Source: Porticoccaceae bacterium (GTDB taxonomy: Bacteria; Pseudomonadota; Gammaproteobacteria; Pseudomonadales; Porticoccaceae). Taken from it: a stretch of 64,000 bases of DNA. The stretch lies in contig JAJFKC010000020.1 in assembly GCA_021773435.1 (NCBI GenBank), forward strand, positions 62,001 through 126,000. The letters are read 5' to 3'. The position numbers were made by a program, and so were the translations under genes. Positions within the stretch are counted from its first letter, which is position 1, and the number at the start of each line of letters is the position of its first letter. Under the pieces are notes generated by a model that did not search any database, had not been told where the DNA came from, and saw nothing but the letters and a program-made list of their open reading frames with translations. Shown here one piece after another: positions 37,912 through 50,816 of this stretch.

Positions 37912-38979
37912 ATGGGAATTTTTGCGTTTCTTGATAGGCAATCGAAGCTGGCGTTAGGGATTGACATTACTTCCTCCACCGTAAAGTTGCTTGAATTAAG
38001 CAAAAGTGGGAATGGATATAAGGTCGAAAGTTATATGGTTCGACCGTTACCGCCCAATACGGTGGTTGAAAAAAACATCAATGATGTCGAGGCTCTGGCT
38101 GAAGTGATTCTAAAAGTAGTGAGCCAGGCCGATGTGAAGATCCGGGATGCTGCAGTTGCGGTTGCCGGTTCGGCAGTCATTACCAAGGTTGTTGAGATGC
38201 CTGGAGATCTTAGTGATGAAGGTTTGGAGTCACAGCTCTCCGTAGAAGCAGATCAATATATACCTTATCCCCTGGATGAAGTGGCTCTGGACTTCGAGCT
38301 AATAGGCCCATCTGAAAATAATCCCGATCAAGTCGATGTGTTGCTGGCGGCGTGCCGTCGCGAGACAGTTGATTTGCGTGCTGAGGCATTAGAGATAGCG
38401 GGACTTCGGCCCAAAATAGTTGATGTGGAAGTTTTTGCGATTGAGCGTGCATTCCAGTTGATCGCTGAACAGATGGAAGATTTGGGTGAGCAGGTTGTGG
38501 CTATTGCCGATATTGGCGCTACCGCAATGACATTAAGTGTTTTAGTGGAAGGTAAGACTTTATATACCCGAGAGCAGTCATTCGGTGGTAAACAAGTGAC
38601 TGATGAGATACAGCGTCGCTATGGCCTTTCTCTTGAGGAGGCAGGTCAGGCCAAGAAGCAGGGCGGGCTACCAGAAGACTATGAGCCTGAAATTGTCGAG
38701 CCGTTTAGGGAAGCGCTGATCCAGCAGGTTTCTAGATCCTTGCAATTCTTCTTCTCCTCTAGTCAATATAATTACGTCGATCAACTTGTGTTGGCTGGCG
38801 GTGTGGCGGCGATGGAAGGGTTAAGAGAAGAGGTGGAAGAGAAGCTTGGGCTACCCACTATAATTGCCAACCCATTTGCCAATATGGCCGTTAGCAATAA
38901 GGTTAATGCCGTGGCATTAGCAATGGATGCTCCGGCGATGTTGGTGGCAACCGGGTTGGCGTTAAGGAGTGTTGAATAG
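37912..38979 (+). CDS. pilM: type IV pilus inner-membrane platform protein PilM
   Basis: A 355-residue FtsA/actin-like ATP-binding protein. LALGIDITSSTVKLLEL is the phosphate-1 loop and VAIADIGATAMTLSVL the phosphate-2 loop; the LVLAGGVAAMEGL adenosine motif follows. PilM sits on the cytoplasmic face and binds the N terminus of PilN. First gene of pilMNOPQ, with pilN starting 2 bases after its stop. Confidence 0.97.
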   Translation: MGIFAFLDRQSKLALGIDITSSTVKLLELSKSGNGYKVESYMVRPLPPNTVVEKNINDVEALAEVILKVVSQADVKIRDAAVAVAGSAVITKVVEMPGDLSDEGLESQLSVEADQYIPYPLDEVALDFELIGPSENNPDQVDVLLAACRRETVDLRAEALEIAGLRPKIVDVEVFAIERAFQLIAEQMEDLGEQVVAIADIGATAMTLSVLVEGKTLYTREQSFGGKQVTDEIQRRYGLSLEEAGQAKKQGGLPEDYEPEIVEPFREALIQQVSRSLQFFFSSSQYNYVDQLVLAGGVAAMEGLREEVEEKLGLPTIIANPFANMAVSNKVNAVALAMDAPAMLVATGLALRSVE

Positions 38980-38981
38980 TA

Positions 38982-39542
38982 ATGGCTAATATAAACCTGC
39001 TCCCCTGGAGGGACGATCGCCGTCAGGATAAGCAAAAGGAATTTATCATTGTCGCTGCAGGCGTGTTGATTCTCGGATTTTTGAGTATTTTAATTTGGGA
39101 TGTTTGGGTTCAAAGCCGAATAGAGTCGCAAGAAAGCCGCAACAAATTGTTAATAAGAGAAATATCGGTACTCGATGAAAAAGTGAAGGAGATTAATGAG
39201 CTGAAACTACGCAAGCAACAAATGATCGAGCGCATGGAGGTAATCCTGGCTTTGCAGGGTAACCGGGCTGCCATTGTGAAAGCATTTGATCAGTTTGTTC
39301 GTGCGACTCCGAGGGGTGTTTATTTTGTGGAGATGGTTAGGAAGGCTGATAATATTTCCTTAGTAGGTTATGCCGAATCAAATAGTCGAATTTCAGTGCT
39401 GATGAGGCAGTTGGATACGACAAAAATATTTAGTGACCCGAATTTAACGAAAGTGGAAGCCGACGATGCTATAGGTGAACAAGGCAGTAAATTTGAGTTG
39501 CAAGTAAAGGTTGTACCAATTGTGGAAAATAAAGAGGCTTAA
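38982..39542 (+). CDS. pilN: type IV pilus assembly protein PilN
   Basis: A 186-residue bitopic protein. The N-terminal INLLPWRDDRR is the PilM-binding motif. One membrane helix (about 22-42) leads to a coiled coil and a ferredoxin-like periplasmic domain that pairs with PilO. Confidence 0.96.
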   Translation: MANINLLPWRDDRRQDKQKEFIIVAAGVLILGFLSILIWDVWVQSRIESQESRNKLLIREISVLDEKVKEINELKLRKQQMIERMEVILALQGNRAAIVKAFDQFVRATPRGVYFVEMVRKADNISLVGYAESNSRISVLMRQLDTTKIFSDPNLTKVEADDAIGEQGSKFELQVKVVPIVENKEA

Positions 39543-39547
39543 TCTTG

Positions 39548-40147
39548 ATGGATAATTTCAAAACCAAGAACCTCGAAGTTGCTGAGTTTGGCTACCACAA
39601 TATTGGGTTGTGGCCGCAGCCATATCGAGGGCTGGTTTTTGCGGGAATATTTGGCGTAGTCCTGATTGCCGGATATTTCCTGCATGTTAAAGATATCTAC
39701 GCTTCATTGAACTCGGTGCAAGCCAAGGAGTTGACGCTACGCGCCACCTATCAGGAGAAAGCATTTGAAGTTGCAAATATAGAGGCGTATAGGCAGCAAA
39801 TGACCGAGCTGGAAGAATCATTTAGTGTGCTACTTGGGCAATTACCGGGTGACACAGAAGTGCCGGGTTTGCTGGAGGATATCACGGAATTGGCTTATGG
39901 CAGCAGCCTGGAGATTAGCACTATCTCATTGTTGCCGGAACAGGCCGAGGAGTTTTACGTTGAGTTGCCTATCAAAATAGTAGCTCAAGGTGGTTACCAT
40001 GACGTAGCAACCTTTGTGAGCGGAGTGGCGGGTCTGCCTCGTATTGTCACCTTGCACGATTATTCATTAAAGGTTGATGAAAAATTAAATCGACAGGTAT
40101 TTGAGGTGCAAGCAAAAACGTATCGTTATAAGGGAGAGGGTGATTAG
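39548..40147 (+). CDS. pilO: type IV pilus assembly protein PilO
   Basis: A 199-residue bitopic inner-membrane protein with one helix (about 27-48), a coiled coil, and a periplasmic core (LPGDTEVPGLLEDITELAYGSSLEI). It forms the alignment subcomplex with PilN and PilP. I use ATG 39548; an adjacent TTG is one codon upstream. Its stop is 1 base before pilP. Confidence 0.95.
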   Translation: MDNFKTKNLEVAEFGYHNIGLWPQPYRGLVFAGIFGVVLIAGYFLHVKDIYASLNSVQAKELTLRATYQEKAFEVANIEAYRQQMTELEESFSVLLGQLPGDTEVPGLLEDITELAYGSSLEISTISLLPEQAEEFYVELPIKIVAQGGYHDVATFVSGVAGLPRIVTLHDYSLKVDEKLNRQVFEVQAKTYRYKGEGD

Positions 40148-40148
40148 C

Positions 40149-40685
40149 ATGGTTAAAGGCTCAATGTTTAATTTTGTGCTACTTGCCGCTTTGTCATTAG
40201 TTTGTCTGGGTTGCAGCGGTGATAGAGATCATGCCGATTTAAAACTTTTCATGAATGATGCTCGAACTAAGCCGCAGGGGGAAATAGAACCTCTGCCAAC
40301 ATTTCGTATGTATGAGTCGTTCAAGTATAGCGTTGTGGCATTTCGTAGCCCTTTTGAAAAACCGTTAACAGTTACCGCTGAAGATGTGGATAGGAAAGCT
40401 GCGGTTAAGCCCGACGAAACCAGAGAAAAGGAATATTTGGAAGCCTTTAATGTGTCTGCTATCACCTTAGTAGGTGTTTTAAAAAGGGATGGGATTACAT
40501 GGTCGCTGGTGGATGACGGCGAGGGAAGTGTGCATAGGGTTACTTTAGGCAATTATCTGGGTAAAAACCATGGGAAGATCGTTGCAGTTACCGCATCCCA
40601 ACTTGAGCTGATAGAAATAGTACCGGATGGCAAAAGCGGCTGGGTTGAAAGGCCGAGGGCTTTGGCGCTCAGGGAGAATAATTGA
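40149..40685 (+). CDS. pilP: type IV pilus lipoprotein PilP
   Basis: A 178-residue lipoprotein. The lipobox LVCLGC ends the signal peptide. A flexible segment with PLPTFRMYESFKYSV binds PilNO, and a C-terminal beta domain contacts the secretin PilQ. An upstream in-frame ATG at 40101 lies inside pilO and lacks a signal peptide, so ATG 40149 is chosen. Confidence 0.94.
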   Translation: MVKGSMFNFVLLAALSLVCLGCSGDRDHADLKLFMNDARTKPQGEIEPLPTFRMYESFKYSVVAFRSPFEKPLTVTAEDVDRKAAVKPDETREKEYLEAFNVSAITLVGVLKRDGITWSLVDDGEGSVHRVTLGNYLGKNHGKIVAVTASQLELIEIVPDGKSGWVERPRALALRENN

Positions 40686-40708
40686 TGTTAAATTTTGAGG
40701 AATTTGGT

Positions 40709-42940
40709 ATGAAGGCAATTCAGTGGCTAGAGAGGTCGAAAATGTCTGCAACTATACCCCTGGTGGGAATAGCGATGCTCGTTCAGGTCGCATGGGCGCA
40801 GGCTGCAACCATTGATAGTATTAGTTTTTCTGCATTGCCTGGTGATCGCTTTGAAATAAGATTAGGTTTTGAGGGGCAGGTCGTCGAACCAGTAGGTTAC
40901 ACAGTCGAGTCTCCTGCGCGGATAGTGCTTGATTTTGAAGGAACTGACAGTGGTCTGGCTGAAAAAAAATACCCTTTGTCCTTTGACAATGCGCAAAGTG
41001 CTGTAGTTCTCAGTGCCGGTGATCGAACCCGTATGATTGTAAATTTAAATAGCTCGGCACCCTATGAGATAACCATGAGTGAGGATGGTTTGGTGTTGTT
41101 GGTCGGCGACAGTGGATCGTTAAATGGTGCAAGCCAGGGGAATGAAAGTGGTATTGGGGCAGCGTCAAGCGCTAATGACAACACCATTGTGGTTGACCAT
41201 TCTCAAAATACGATTGAGGATATAGATTTTTCTCGTGGCGAGGAGGGGCAGGGGATCGTTAGCATAGCCATGGCCAATTCGGAAACACCTGTAGATGTTT
41301 CCCGTGAAGGCTCGATCATTATTCTCTCATTTTATCGTGCCGACTTGCCCGAAAGGCTGGACCGCAAACTAGATGTGGTTGATTTTGCTACACCAATTAA
41401 ATCTATCGACAGTAAAAGTGATGGAAATATTACGACGGTTACTATCGAGGCGTTAGGGGCGTATGACTATCTGGCGTATCAGGCTGACAATCAATACGTC
41501 GTAAACGTCCAACCTTTGACTGAAGAGGAGTTGGCAGAGAATAAGGCCAAATTTGAATTTACGGGTGAAAAATTATCATTAAATTTTCAGGATATTGAAG
41601 TACGTTCTGTGCTTCAGCTGATTGCTGATTTTACCGGACTTAATCTGGTTGCTAGTGATACGGTTACCGGTAGCATTACTCTTCGTCTTGAGAATGTCCC
41701 CTGGGATCAAGCCTTGGAAATTGTTTTGAAAGCAAAAGGTCTGGACAAACGTCAGCAGGGCAATGTGCTGATGGTTGCCCCCGCTGTAGAGATAGCCGAA
41801 CAGGAACGCCTGCTTGTAGAGGCAAACAAACAGCTGATTGAACTGGCACCACTGGTAACTGATTTTGTCCGGGTTCGGTACGCTGATGCTCGAGAATTAT
41901 TTGATTTATTTAACGTTAAAGAAAATCAGGGAGGAGGCGGTGGTGGTAGTTCTGATGATCGAAACGCAACTTCCAGTATCCTGTCTTCTCGTGGTACTGC
42001 GATTGTTGATGAGCGTACTAACACTATTATCCTGACCGATGTGCAAGAAAAAATCGACGAGTTTCGCGTGTTGATTGAAAAAATTGATACGCCTATCCGC
42101 CAGGTAGAGATAGAAGCGAGAATTGTCACAGCGACACTCAACTATAGAAAAGAGATCGGCACCCGGTGGGGGATTTCAGGTATTCGTCGACCAGGTGATG
42201 ATACATTGGCGTTCGCGGGTACTAGACAGGCACAAAAAGCTAATGGCGTAATTGATGCTTTTACGATTGACTCAGATGAAATAGATGTAGACGATTTGGG
42301 TAACGTAACCATTAATAATGAACATGATTTAACCTTAGCGGAAACGTTGGCGGTTGATCTGGGTGCATCCGAACGCTTTGGTAGTTTCAGCTTGGGTTTA
42401 TTAAAAGATAATACCATGTTAGATTTAGAGCTGAGTGCAATGGAAAACGATGGTTTTGGCGAAATCGTTGCACGCCCAAAGCTGATTACTGGAGACAAGC
42501 AGGAGGCGACCATCAAATCTGGTACCGAGATTCCGTATCAAACCGGAACCTCGAGCGGGGAGACCGATCTTGAGTTCAGAGAGGCTGTTTTAAAGCTTGA
42601 GGTTACGCCACAAATTACACCAGATAACCGCATTATAATGGATCTGCGTATTAACCAGGACACTGTGGGGCAAATTGTGCCTACTTCTGAAGGCGGATCG
42701 GAACCCTCCATCGATGTCACCGAAATCGAAACGCAGGTATTAGTTGGCGATGGGCAGACGCTTGTGCTCGGAGGGATTTTTCAAAGTGATGAGCTCAGTG
42801 TTGTTCAAAAGGTGCCTATACTTGGTGACATACCATATATTGGCAGGCTATTCAGGAATAATTTAAAGCAAGATTCGAAGCGTGAAATCCTGATTTTTGT
42901 TACACCGAAAATAGTGAATGATCTACTTCTGGATCAATGA
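40709..42940 (+). CDS. pilQ: type IV pilus secretin PilQ
   Basis: A 743-residue outer-membrane secretin. A signal peptide (cleavage after AQA near residue 32) precedes two AMIN domains (about 35-270), the secretin N0/N1 domains and the C-terminal secretin beta-barrel. The barrel has VPILGDIPYIGRLFRN and ends in EILIFVTPKIV. I start at ATG 40709, with GAGGA seven bases upstream; an ATG at 40685 touching the pilP stop is possible. A Gly-rich stretch (QGGGGGGSSDD) marks the N1-like loop. Confidence 0.95.
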   Translation: MKAIQWLERSKMSATIPLVGIAMLVQVAWAQAATIDSISFSALPGDRFEIRLGFEGQVVEPVGYTVESPARIVLDFEGTDSGLAEKKYPLSFDNAQSAVVLSAGDRTRMIVNLNSSAPYEITMSEDGLVLLVGDSGSLNGASQGNESGIGAASSANDNTIVVDHSQNTIEDIDFSRGEEGQGIVSIAMANSETPVDVSREGSIIILSFYRADLPERLDRKLDVVDFATPIKSIDSKSDGNITTVTIEALGAYDYLAYQADNQYVVNVQPLTEEELAENKAKFEFTGEKLSLNFQDIEVRSVLQLIADFTGLNLVASDTVTGSITLRLENVPWDQALEIVLKAKGLDKRQQGNVLMVAPAVEIAEQERLLVEANKQLIELAPLVTDFVRVRYADARELFDLFNVKENQGGGGGGSSDDRNATSSILSSRGTAIVDERTNTIILTDVQEKIDEFRVLIEKIDTPIRQVEIEARIVTATLNYRKEIGTRWGISGIRRPGDDTLAFAGTRQAQKANGVIDAFTIDSDEIDVDDLGNVTINNEHDLTLAETLAVDLGASERFGSFSLGLLKDNTMLDLELSAMENDGFGEIVARPKLITGDKQEATIKSGTEIPYQTGTSSGETDLEFREAVLKLEVTPQITPDNRIIMDLRINQDTVGQIVPTSEGGSEPSIDVTEIETQVLVGDGQTLVLGGIFQSDELSVVQKVPILGDIPYIGRLFRNNLKQDSKREILIFVTPKIVNDLLLDQ

Positions 42941-43456
42941 GTGTGCCAGCGGATATTTCTCGTCGGTCCTATGGGCGCCGGCAAAACTACAGTTGGTAGA
43001 CAACTCGCCAGGCTTCTAGGTCGCACATTCCTGGATCTAGATGCAGAAATCGAGGTTCGCACCGGAGCTGATATTTCCTGGATTTTCGATGTCGAGGGCG
43101 AAGCAGGCTTCCGCAAGCGTGAATCAGCGATGCTGGCAGAGCTTGCTGCAAAAGAGAATGCGGTAATTGCGACAGGTGGTGGAGTTGTTTTGGCACCGGA
43201 CAACAGGGCTGTACTCAAGGCCAGTGGAATGGTTATTTATCTGGCTGTGCCCCTTGCCGCTCTTTATGAAAGAACCTCTCGTGATTCAAAAAGACCACTA
43301 TTGCAGGTGGCGGATCGGCGTGATGCAATTAGTAAACTGTTGACAGAGAGGGCACCGCTGTACAGGCAAGTAGCGGACACCATCTATGAGGGTGTTAATG
43401 CCAGTCCATTAGCTACCGCTGAAGCGTTGACTCGACTTATTCGCGATGCAAATTAA
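42941..43456 (+). CDS. aroK: shikimate kinase
   Basis: A 171-residue P-loop kinase. Walker A is GPMGAGKTT near residue 9, with LDLDAEIE and ATGGGVV typical of AroK. It starts at GTG directly after the pilQ stop; no in-frame ATG fits. Shikimate pathway step 5; pilQ-aroK-aroB order is widely conserved. Confidence 0.95.
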   Translation: MCQRIFLVGPMGAGKTTVGRQLARLLGRTFLDLDAEIEVRTGADISWIFDVEGEAGFRKRESAMLAELAAKENAVIATGGGVVLAPDNRAVLKASGMVIYLAVPLAALYERTSRDSKRPLLQVADRRDAISKLLTERAPLYRQVADTIYEGVNASPLATAEALTRLIRDAN

Positions 43457-43588
43457 TGCTATATACTCGCGCTGTAGGTTTCTGACGCAGTATCGTCTTA
43501 TACTAGCCACTCCGTGCGATCTTAAGTTTTAACCTGTCTGCAACCACCCTATTGCGCAAACACATATTGCGGTGATACCCAATTCAAT

Positions 43589-44662
43589 ATGCAAATGCTA
43601 AGTCTCGACCTAGGTGAGCGAAGTTACCCCATTTTTTTTGGGGCAGAATTGCTAAAGGATAAAAGTATTTTGGCCCCCTATCTTGGGAACGAAGGGGTGC
43701 TAATTGTTACAAATGAAACTGTCGCGCCTCTTTATTTACAAGACGTCAGGGATTTGCTAGATGGTCACCAAGTCGATGAGCTGATACTTCCTGATGGCGA
43801 GCGCTATAAAACGCTCGATACGTTAAACCTAATATTTAATACCTTGCTTGAAAAAGGTCGTACCCGTGGTTGCATGTTGATTGCTCTCGGTGGCGGTGTC
43901 ATTGGGGATATGACTGGATTTGCGGCGGCCTGTTATCAGAGAGGTGTCGACTTTATTCAAATCCCTACCACACTGCTGGCGCAGGTTGATTCATCGGTCG
44001 GTGGTAAAACAGCCGTCAATCATCGGCTCGGTAAAAATATGATCGGTGCGTTTCATCAGCCGAAAGCGGTCATAATTGATGTCGATACGTTAAAGACTCT
44101 GCCCGACCGTGAATTCAGATCCGGACTAGCTGAAGTTATCAAGTATGGCCTGATCGTCGACAAAAATTTTTTCAGTTGGCTGGAAGAAAATATTGATGCA
44201 CTTTTGGCCAGGCAGAACGATTCCTTATTATATGCCATTGAATGCTCATGCAGGTTAAAGGCTCAAATCGTCAGTGTCGATGAAAAGGAAGGCGGTGTCC
44301 GCGCCATTCTCAATTTCGGCCACACTTTTGGTCATGCGATTGAGACTCATCAAAAGTATGGAGAATGGTTACATGGGGAAGCTATAGCTGTCGGCATGCT
44401 GATGGCAGCTAAAATGTCGGCGAAGATGAATTGGTTGCCAGCTGAAGATGTCGAGCGAATAAGCCGGCTGTTGAAGATTGTTGGGTTACCTGTTGACCCG
44501 CCGCCTGATCTTTCTCCACAACAGTTTCTAAACCACATGGTTGTCGACAAAAAAGCTCGCCTTGGGATCATCCGACTAGTGCTCTTAAAAGCGATAGGTC
44601 AAGCTGTCATCAGTGCTGACTACGAGCCCGACTTACTGAGAGCCATTGTAACTCCAGGTTAG
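43589..44662 (+). CDS. aroB: 3-dehydroquinate synthase
   Basis: A 357-residue NAD-dependent enzyme of the shikimate pathway. LALGGGVIGDMTGFAAACYQRGV and the metal-binding Glu/His residues in SGLAEVIKYG, NFGHTFGHAIE and WLHGEAIAVGM are present. Separated from aroK by 132 bases in which I see no terminator. Confidence 0.96.
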   Translation: MQMLSLDLGERSYPIFFGAELLKDKSILAPYLGNEGVLIVTNETVAPLYLQDVRDLLDGHQVDELILPDGERYKTLDTLNLIFNTLLEKGRTRGCMLIALGGGVIGDMTGFAAACYQRGVDFIQIPTTLLAQVDSSVGGKTAVNHRLGKNMIGAFHQPKAVIIDVDTLKTLPDREFRSGLAEVIKYGLIVDKNFFSWLEENIDALLARQNDSLLYAIECSCRLKAQIVSVDEKEGGVRAILNFGHTFGHAIETHQKYGEWLHGEAIAVGMLMAAKMSAKMNWLPAEDVERISRLLKIVGLPVDPPPDLSPQQFLNHMVVDKKARLGIIRLVLLKAIGQAVISADYEPDLLRAIVTPG

Positions 44663-44778
44663 AATCTCTGCATTTGTCCGCTTTCCTTCGGATATGTAGA
44701 ATGTGCATCCCTTTGCCCTATCGCGCTTGATCATTTCCAGTGATTTATTTTAACCCATTGTTTTTAATAGAGTAATTT

Positions 44779-47700
44779 ATGTCTAAAGGTTTGTACCGGC
44801 TTGATGAATTTCGCGACAATTGCGGATTCGGGCTGATTGCACACATAAAAGGTGAAAGCAGTCATTTGCTGCTACAAAAAGCGATTAATGCTCTGACCTG
44901 CATGACTCACCGCGGCGGTATCGCTGCTGATGGCAAAACCGGCGATGGTTGCGGTCTCCTGATACAAAAGCCAGATGGTTTTTTTCGTGAAATCATCTCT
45001 ACAGAATGTGGTGTAACTCTTCCAGAATATTATGCTGTGGGCTGCCTTATGCTGCCTCGGGATAGTGATACACAACACGTCATCAAAAATATTATCGAAT
45101 GTGAGCTTGGTAAGCAGGGTTTAGGCATTGCGGCCTGGCGAGTTGTACCAACAGACAGTAGTTGTCTGGGTGAAATAGCGTTGCGTTCATTACCGGTCAT
45201 TGAGCAAGTCTTTATTACCGCACTGGATGATATGGAAGCTGCTCATTTCGATGCTCGACTTTATGTCTCGAGACGACATATTGAAAATCAATTGAGCGCT
45301 AACAAAGGGTTTTATATAGCCAGCTTGTCGGCACGGGTGGTGTGTTACAAAGGTTTGATGATGCCAGTGGACCTACCCCACTTTTTTAAGGATTTGTCAG
45401 ACGACCGGCTAGAAACAGCCATCTGTGTGTTTCACCAGCGATTTAGCACAAATACACTTCCCGAATGGCCTCTGGCCCAGCCCTTTAGATTGCTGGCCCA
45501 TAATGGTGAGATCAATACCATTCTCGGTAACAGAAACTGGACGGTTGCGAGAACCCCAAATTTTGATACACCGCTAATACCAGAGTTGTCTGAATTAGAG
45601 CCTCTCGTTAATCGGGCGGGGTCGGATTCATCCAGCCTCGACAATATGCTCGAAGTGCTGGTAACTGGTGGTATCCCACTACACCAGGCAGTAAGAATGT
45701 TGATACCACCCGCCTGGCACAATGTTGAGGATCAGGACCCTGATGAGCGTGCCTTTTTTGCTTATCAATCCATGCACATGGAACCCTGGGATGGCCCTGC
45801 GGGACTAGTAATAACCGATGGTCGCTACGCCGTGTGCGCTCTGGACCGGAATGGATTGCGACCTTCGAGGTGGGTGTTGACCGATGACGATGTGATCACA
45901 GTGGCTTCGGAAGTGGGCGTCTATTCGTATCCTCCAGAGGCGGTTGTGGCAAAAGGGCGGCTTGGCCCCGGAGACATATTGTCTGTTGATGTCGTCAAGG
46001 GAGAGATTGAATATCGCGAGCAAATAGACAGACGACTGGCTGCAGCCCAACCTTATCGTCGCTGGTTACGAGAGGGTGCAAAGGTGATCGAATCCTCTAT
46101 GGAGCAGGATGGTCTCGAAGTTGAAGGCACGCTATCTCGCCAGCTAATTCGGCGTTATATGAAAATGTATGGAGTCTCTCATGAGGAGAGAGCTCAAGTA
46201 CTTGCGCCCCTGGCTGAAACCGCCCAGGAGGCCATTGCTTCTATGGGTGATGACTCGCCGATGGCAGTGTTGTCGGAAAAAAATCGCAGCGTGTTTGATT
46301 ATTTTCGGCAACAGTTTGCTCAGGTAACAAACCCCCCAATCGATCCGCTGCGCGAGGGTATTGCAATGTCGCTCAGCACGCAGTTGGGCAAAGAGCGCAA
46401 TGTTTTCAAGGAAACCGCTGAGCACGCTCAAAGGATTAATCTCAACAGCCCAGTGCTCGCACCGCGCAAATACTTTGCACTGAAAAATAACGAATTGGAT
46501 GGGTTTGAGGTACGTAAATTTCCTTTGAAATACGTCCCTGCGGAGACTGATCTCAAAGAAGCTATAGGACTATTGTGCGCTGATGTAGAGGCAGCGGTGC
46601 GACAAGGTGTGACTATATGTATTCTTTCAGACTATAAGATAGATATTGGCGAGATCCCCATCCAGGCGGTATTTGCAGTGGGTGCGGTCCACAACCATTT
46701 GATTGCTGCCGGTGTGCGTTGCGATGCCAACCTGGTGGTCAGCACGGGTGCTGCCAGAGATTCACACCAAATTGCTACTTTAATAGGTTGCGGCGCGACA
46801 GCTGTCTACCCCTATTTGAGTTATCACTTGCTCCATGAGATGTGTGAAAGCGGTGAATTGGTAGTGGACATTGACAATGCATTTAAAAATTATCGAAGAG
46901 GCATTATTAAAGGCCTGCAAAAAATACTCTCAAAAATGGGTATTTCTACCATCGCTTCCTATCGAGGAGCGATGCTGTTTGAAGCTGTCGGCTTTGCCGA
47001 TGAAATAATAGATCAGTGTTTTCCCGGACTAATTAGCCGAATTCAAGGTTCAGGTTTCGTGGATTTCCAGCATGACCAGGAAATACTTGCCGACTTTACC
47101 TGGAAAGATAGGAAGCCGATATCGCCGGGCGGTTTATTTAAGTATATCCATGGGGAGGAGTATCACGCATTTAATCCAGATGTTGTGCAGGCACTTCACA
47201 AAGTGGTCCGCAGCGGTGACTTTGCCGATTGGCGGGCGTATGCCGACCTGGTCAATCAGCGTCCAGTGGCTGTGTTGCGTGATTTGATGAAATTGAAAAC
47301 TGCCAGTGAGCCAATCCCGTTGGAGCAGGTAGAACCTGTTAAAAAAATTATTGCTCGCTTTGATTCGGCAGGTATGTCTCTGGGTGCTCTATCGCCAGAG
47401 GCACACGAATCTCTTGCAGAGGCGCTTAATAGCCTTGGTGGTCGGTCCAATTCTGGAGAAGGCGGCGAAGATCCAAAACGTTACGGGACGAGCAAATCCT
47501 CGAAAATCAAACAAGTCGCATCAGGTCGGTTTGGTGTCACCCCCCACTATTTGGTCAACGCAGAAGTTATTCAAATTAAAATCGCTCAGGGGGCCAAGCC
47601 TGGTGAAGGTGGGCAATTACCGGGTGGCAAAGTGAATAATCTTATTGCTGAGCTGCGTTATTCTGTGCCGGGAGTGACCTTAATTTCGCCACCGCCACAC

Positions 47701-49236
47701 CACGATATTTATTCCATCGAAGATTTGGCCCAGCTGATATTCGATTTAAAACAGGTGAATCCGCAGGCGTTGGTTTCGGTGAAGCTAGTATCAAGACCCG
47801 GAGTGGGCACGATTGCTGCCGGGGTTACTAAAGCCTATGCTGATCTGATTACCATCTCCGGGTACGATGGCGGTACTGCCGCTAGCCCGTTAACGTCGAT
47901 ACGTTATGCCGGTTCGCCCTGGGAGCTGGGGCTTGCCGATACACATCAGACCCTTAAGGCCAATGATCTTCGTGGCAAAGTGCGAGTTCAGGCCGATGGT
48001 GGATTCAAGACCGGGCTAGATGTCATAAAAGCAGCTATTCTGGGTGCAGAAAGCTATGGTTTTGGCACCGCGCCCATGGTCGCGCTGGGTTGCAAATACC
48101 TCCGCATTTGTCATCTCAACAATTGTGCCACGGGTGTTGCTACTCAAGATCAGCGTCTGCGCGACGGCTACTATAGCGGTACGGTCGAAAATGCCAGGAA
48201 CTTTTTTCTGTTCGTTGCGGAAGAAGTACGAGAATACCTGGCGATGCTAGGTATAGCTACGCTTGCCGAACTCATCGGTCGAGTAGAGTTATTAGAGGTG
48301 CTCCCAGGTGCCACAGCTCGACAGAAAAAACTGGACTTATCGCCCATACTACATACCGATGCACTGCTCGATAGCAAGCCACAATATTGTCAGGTCGCTA
48401 GTAATCAGCCATTTGACAAAGGTGAACTGGCGGAGCAAATGGTGATCGATATTTTACCGGCGATAGAAGCAAGATCCGGTGGTGAATTTAAATATCAGGT
48501 GTCAAATGGCGACCGTACGATCGGTGCGCGTTTGAGTGGCGAAATTGCCAGACGTTACGGTAATCAAGGTATGGCAGATGCGCCTGTAAAAGTGTCTCTG
48601 AGCGGTGTGGCGGGGCAATCCCTGGGTGCCTGGAATGCAGGCGGACTGGAGATTTATTTGTCGGGAGACGCAAATGATTATGTAGGCAAGGGTATGACCG
48701 GTGGCAAGATTATTTTGTCGCCCCCTACTGGCAGCCAGTTTCTTAGCAACGAGGCGCCAATCATGGGCAATACGTGTCTTTATGGCGCCACGGGCGGCAA
48801 GCTATTTGCTGCTGGTAGGGCTGGCGAACGTTTTGCCGTCAGAAATTCTGGCGCTTACACGGTAGTAGAGGGAGCTGGTGATCATTGCTGTGAGTACATG
48901 ACCGGCGGTGTGGTGACAGTGCTGGGATCGACGGGCCATAATTTTGGTGCCGGTATGACGGGTGGCTTTGCATACGTGCTTGATGTAGAACGTCGGTTCT
49001 ATGACCGCGTAAACACAGAGCTGGTGGAATTGCAGCGCATTACTCAGGAAGCCCTGGAGAATCAGCGTTATTTTTTACAACACATGATCGAGGAATTTGT
49101 TGCTGAAACGCAAAGCCAGTGGGGTAGCGAAATATTAGAAAATTTCGACGACTACGCGGCTAAATTTTGGTTGGTCAAACCTAAATCGGCCACCTTAGCA
49201 AGCCTGTTTGAAACTACGCGCGCGCGTCCAGAGTAA
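44779..49236 (+). CDS. gltB: glutamate synthase (NADPH) large subunit
   Basis: A 1485-residue enzyme. The class II amidotransferase nucleophile is Cys15 ([10 protein letters not shown]), exposed after removal of a 14-residue propeptide. The central and FMN-binding barrel domains follow, with [19 protein letters not shown]. The 3Fe-4S cysteines are in [15 protein letters not shown], and the C-terminal beta-helix domain has repeated GGxxG turns. It converts glutamine and 2-oxoglutarate to glutamate, the assimilation step downstream of AmtB. Pair with gltD. Confidence 0.97.
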   Translation: MSKGLYRLDEFRDNCGFGLIAHIKGESSHLLLQKAINALTCMTHRGGIAADGKTGDGCGLLIQKPDGFFREIISTECGVTLPEYYAVGCLMLPRDSDTQHVIKNIIECELGKQGLGIAAWRVVPTDSSCLGEIALRSLPVIEQVFITALDDMEAAHFDARLYVSRRHIENQLSANKGFYIASLSARVVCYKGLMMPVDLPHFFKDLSDDRLETAICVFHQRFSTNTLPEWPLAQPFRLLAHNGEINTILGNRNWTVARTPNFDTPLIPELSELEPLVNRAGSDSSSLDNMLEVLVTGGIPLHQAVRMLIPPAWHNVEDQDPDERAFFAYQSMHMEPWDGPAGLVITDGRYAVCALDRNGLRPSRWVLTDDDVITVASEVGVYSYPPEAVVAKGRLGPGDILSVDVVKGEIEYREQIDRRLAAAQPYRRWLREGAKVIESSMEQDGLEVEGTLSRQLIRRYMKMYGVSHEERAQVLAPLAETAQEAIASMGDDSPMAVLSEKNRSVFDYFRQQFAQVTNPPIDPLREGIAMSLSTQLGKERNVFKETAEHAQRINLNSPVLAPRKYFALKNNELDGFEVRKFPLKYVPAETDLKEAIGLLCADVEAAVRQGVTICILSDYKIDIGEIPIQAVFAVGAVHNHLIAAGVRCDANLVVSTGAARDSHQIATLIGCGATAVYPYLSYHLLHEMCESGELVVDIDNAFKNYRRGIIKGLQKILSKMGISTIASYRGAMLFEAVGFADEIIDQCFPGLISRIQGSGFVDFQHDQEILADFTWKDRKPISPGGLFKYIHGEEYHAFNPDVVQALHKVVRSGDFADWRAYADLVNQRPVAVLRDLMKLKTASEPIPLEQVEPVKKIIARFDSAGMSLGALSPEAHESLAEALNSLGGRSNSGEGGEDPKRYGTSKSSKIKQVASGRFGVTPHYLVNAEVIQIKIAQGAKPGEGGQLPGGKVNNLIAELRYSVPGVTLISPPPHHDIYSIEDLAQLIFDLKQVNPQALVSVKLVSRPGVGTIAAGVTKAYADLITISGYDGGTAASPLTSIRYAGSPWELGLADTHQTLKANDLRGKVRVQADGGFKTGLDVIKAAILGAESYGFGTAPMVALGCKYLRICHLNNCATGVATQDQRLRDGYYSGTVENARNFFLFVAEEVREYLAMLGIATLAELIGRVELLEVLPGATARQKKLDLSPILHTDALLDSKPQYCQVASNQPFDKGELAEQMVIDILPAIEARSGGEFKYQVSNGDRTIGARLSGEIARRYGNQGMADAPVKVSLSGVAGQSLGAWNAGGLEIYLSGDANDYVGKGMTGGKIILSPPTGSQFLSNEAPIMGNTCLYGATGGKLFAAGRAGERFAVRNSGAYTVVEGAGDHCCEYMTGGVVTVLGSTGHNFGAGMTGGFAYVLDVERRFYDRVNTELVELQRITQEALENQRYFLQHMIEEFVAETQSQWGSEILENFDDYAAKFWLVKPKSATLASLFETTRARPE

Positions 49237-49257
49237 ATCCAATGAGAGCAACACTAG

Positions 49258-50751
<1,494 letters not shown>

Positions 50752-50816
50752 TTTTCTCAGCCCTAACCTAAATAAAATCTACTTGTCGAGCAAACCTAAC
50801 TATCGAAGTTAAAATT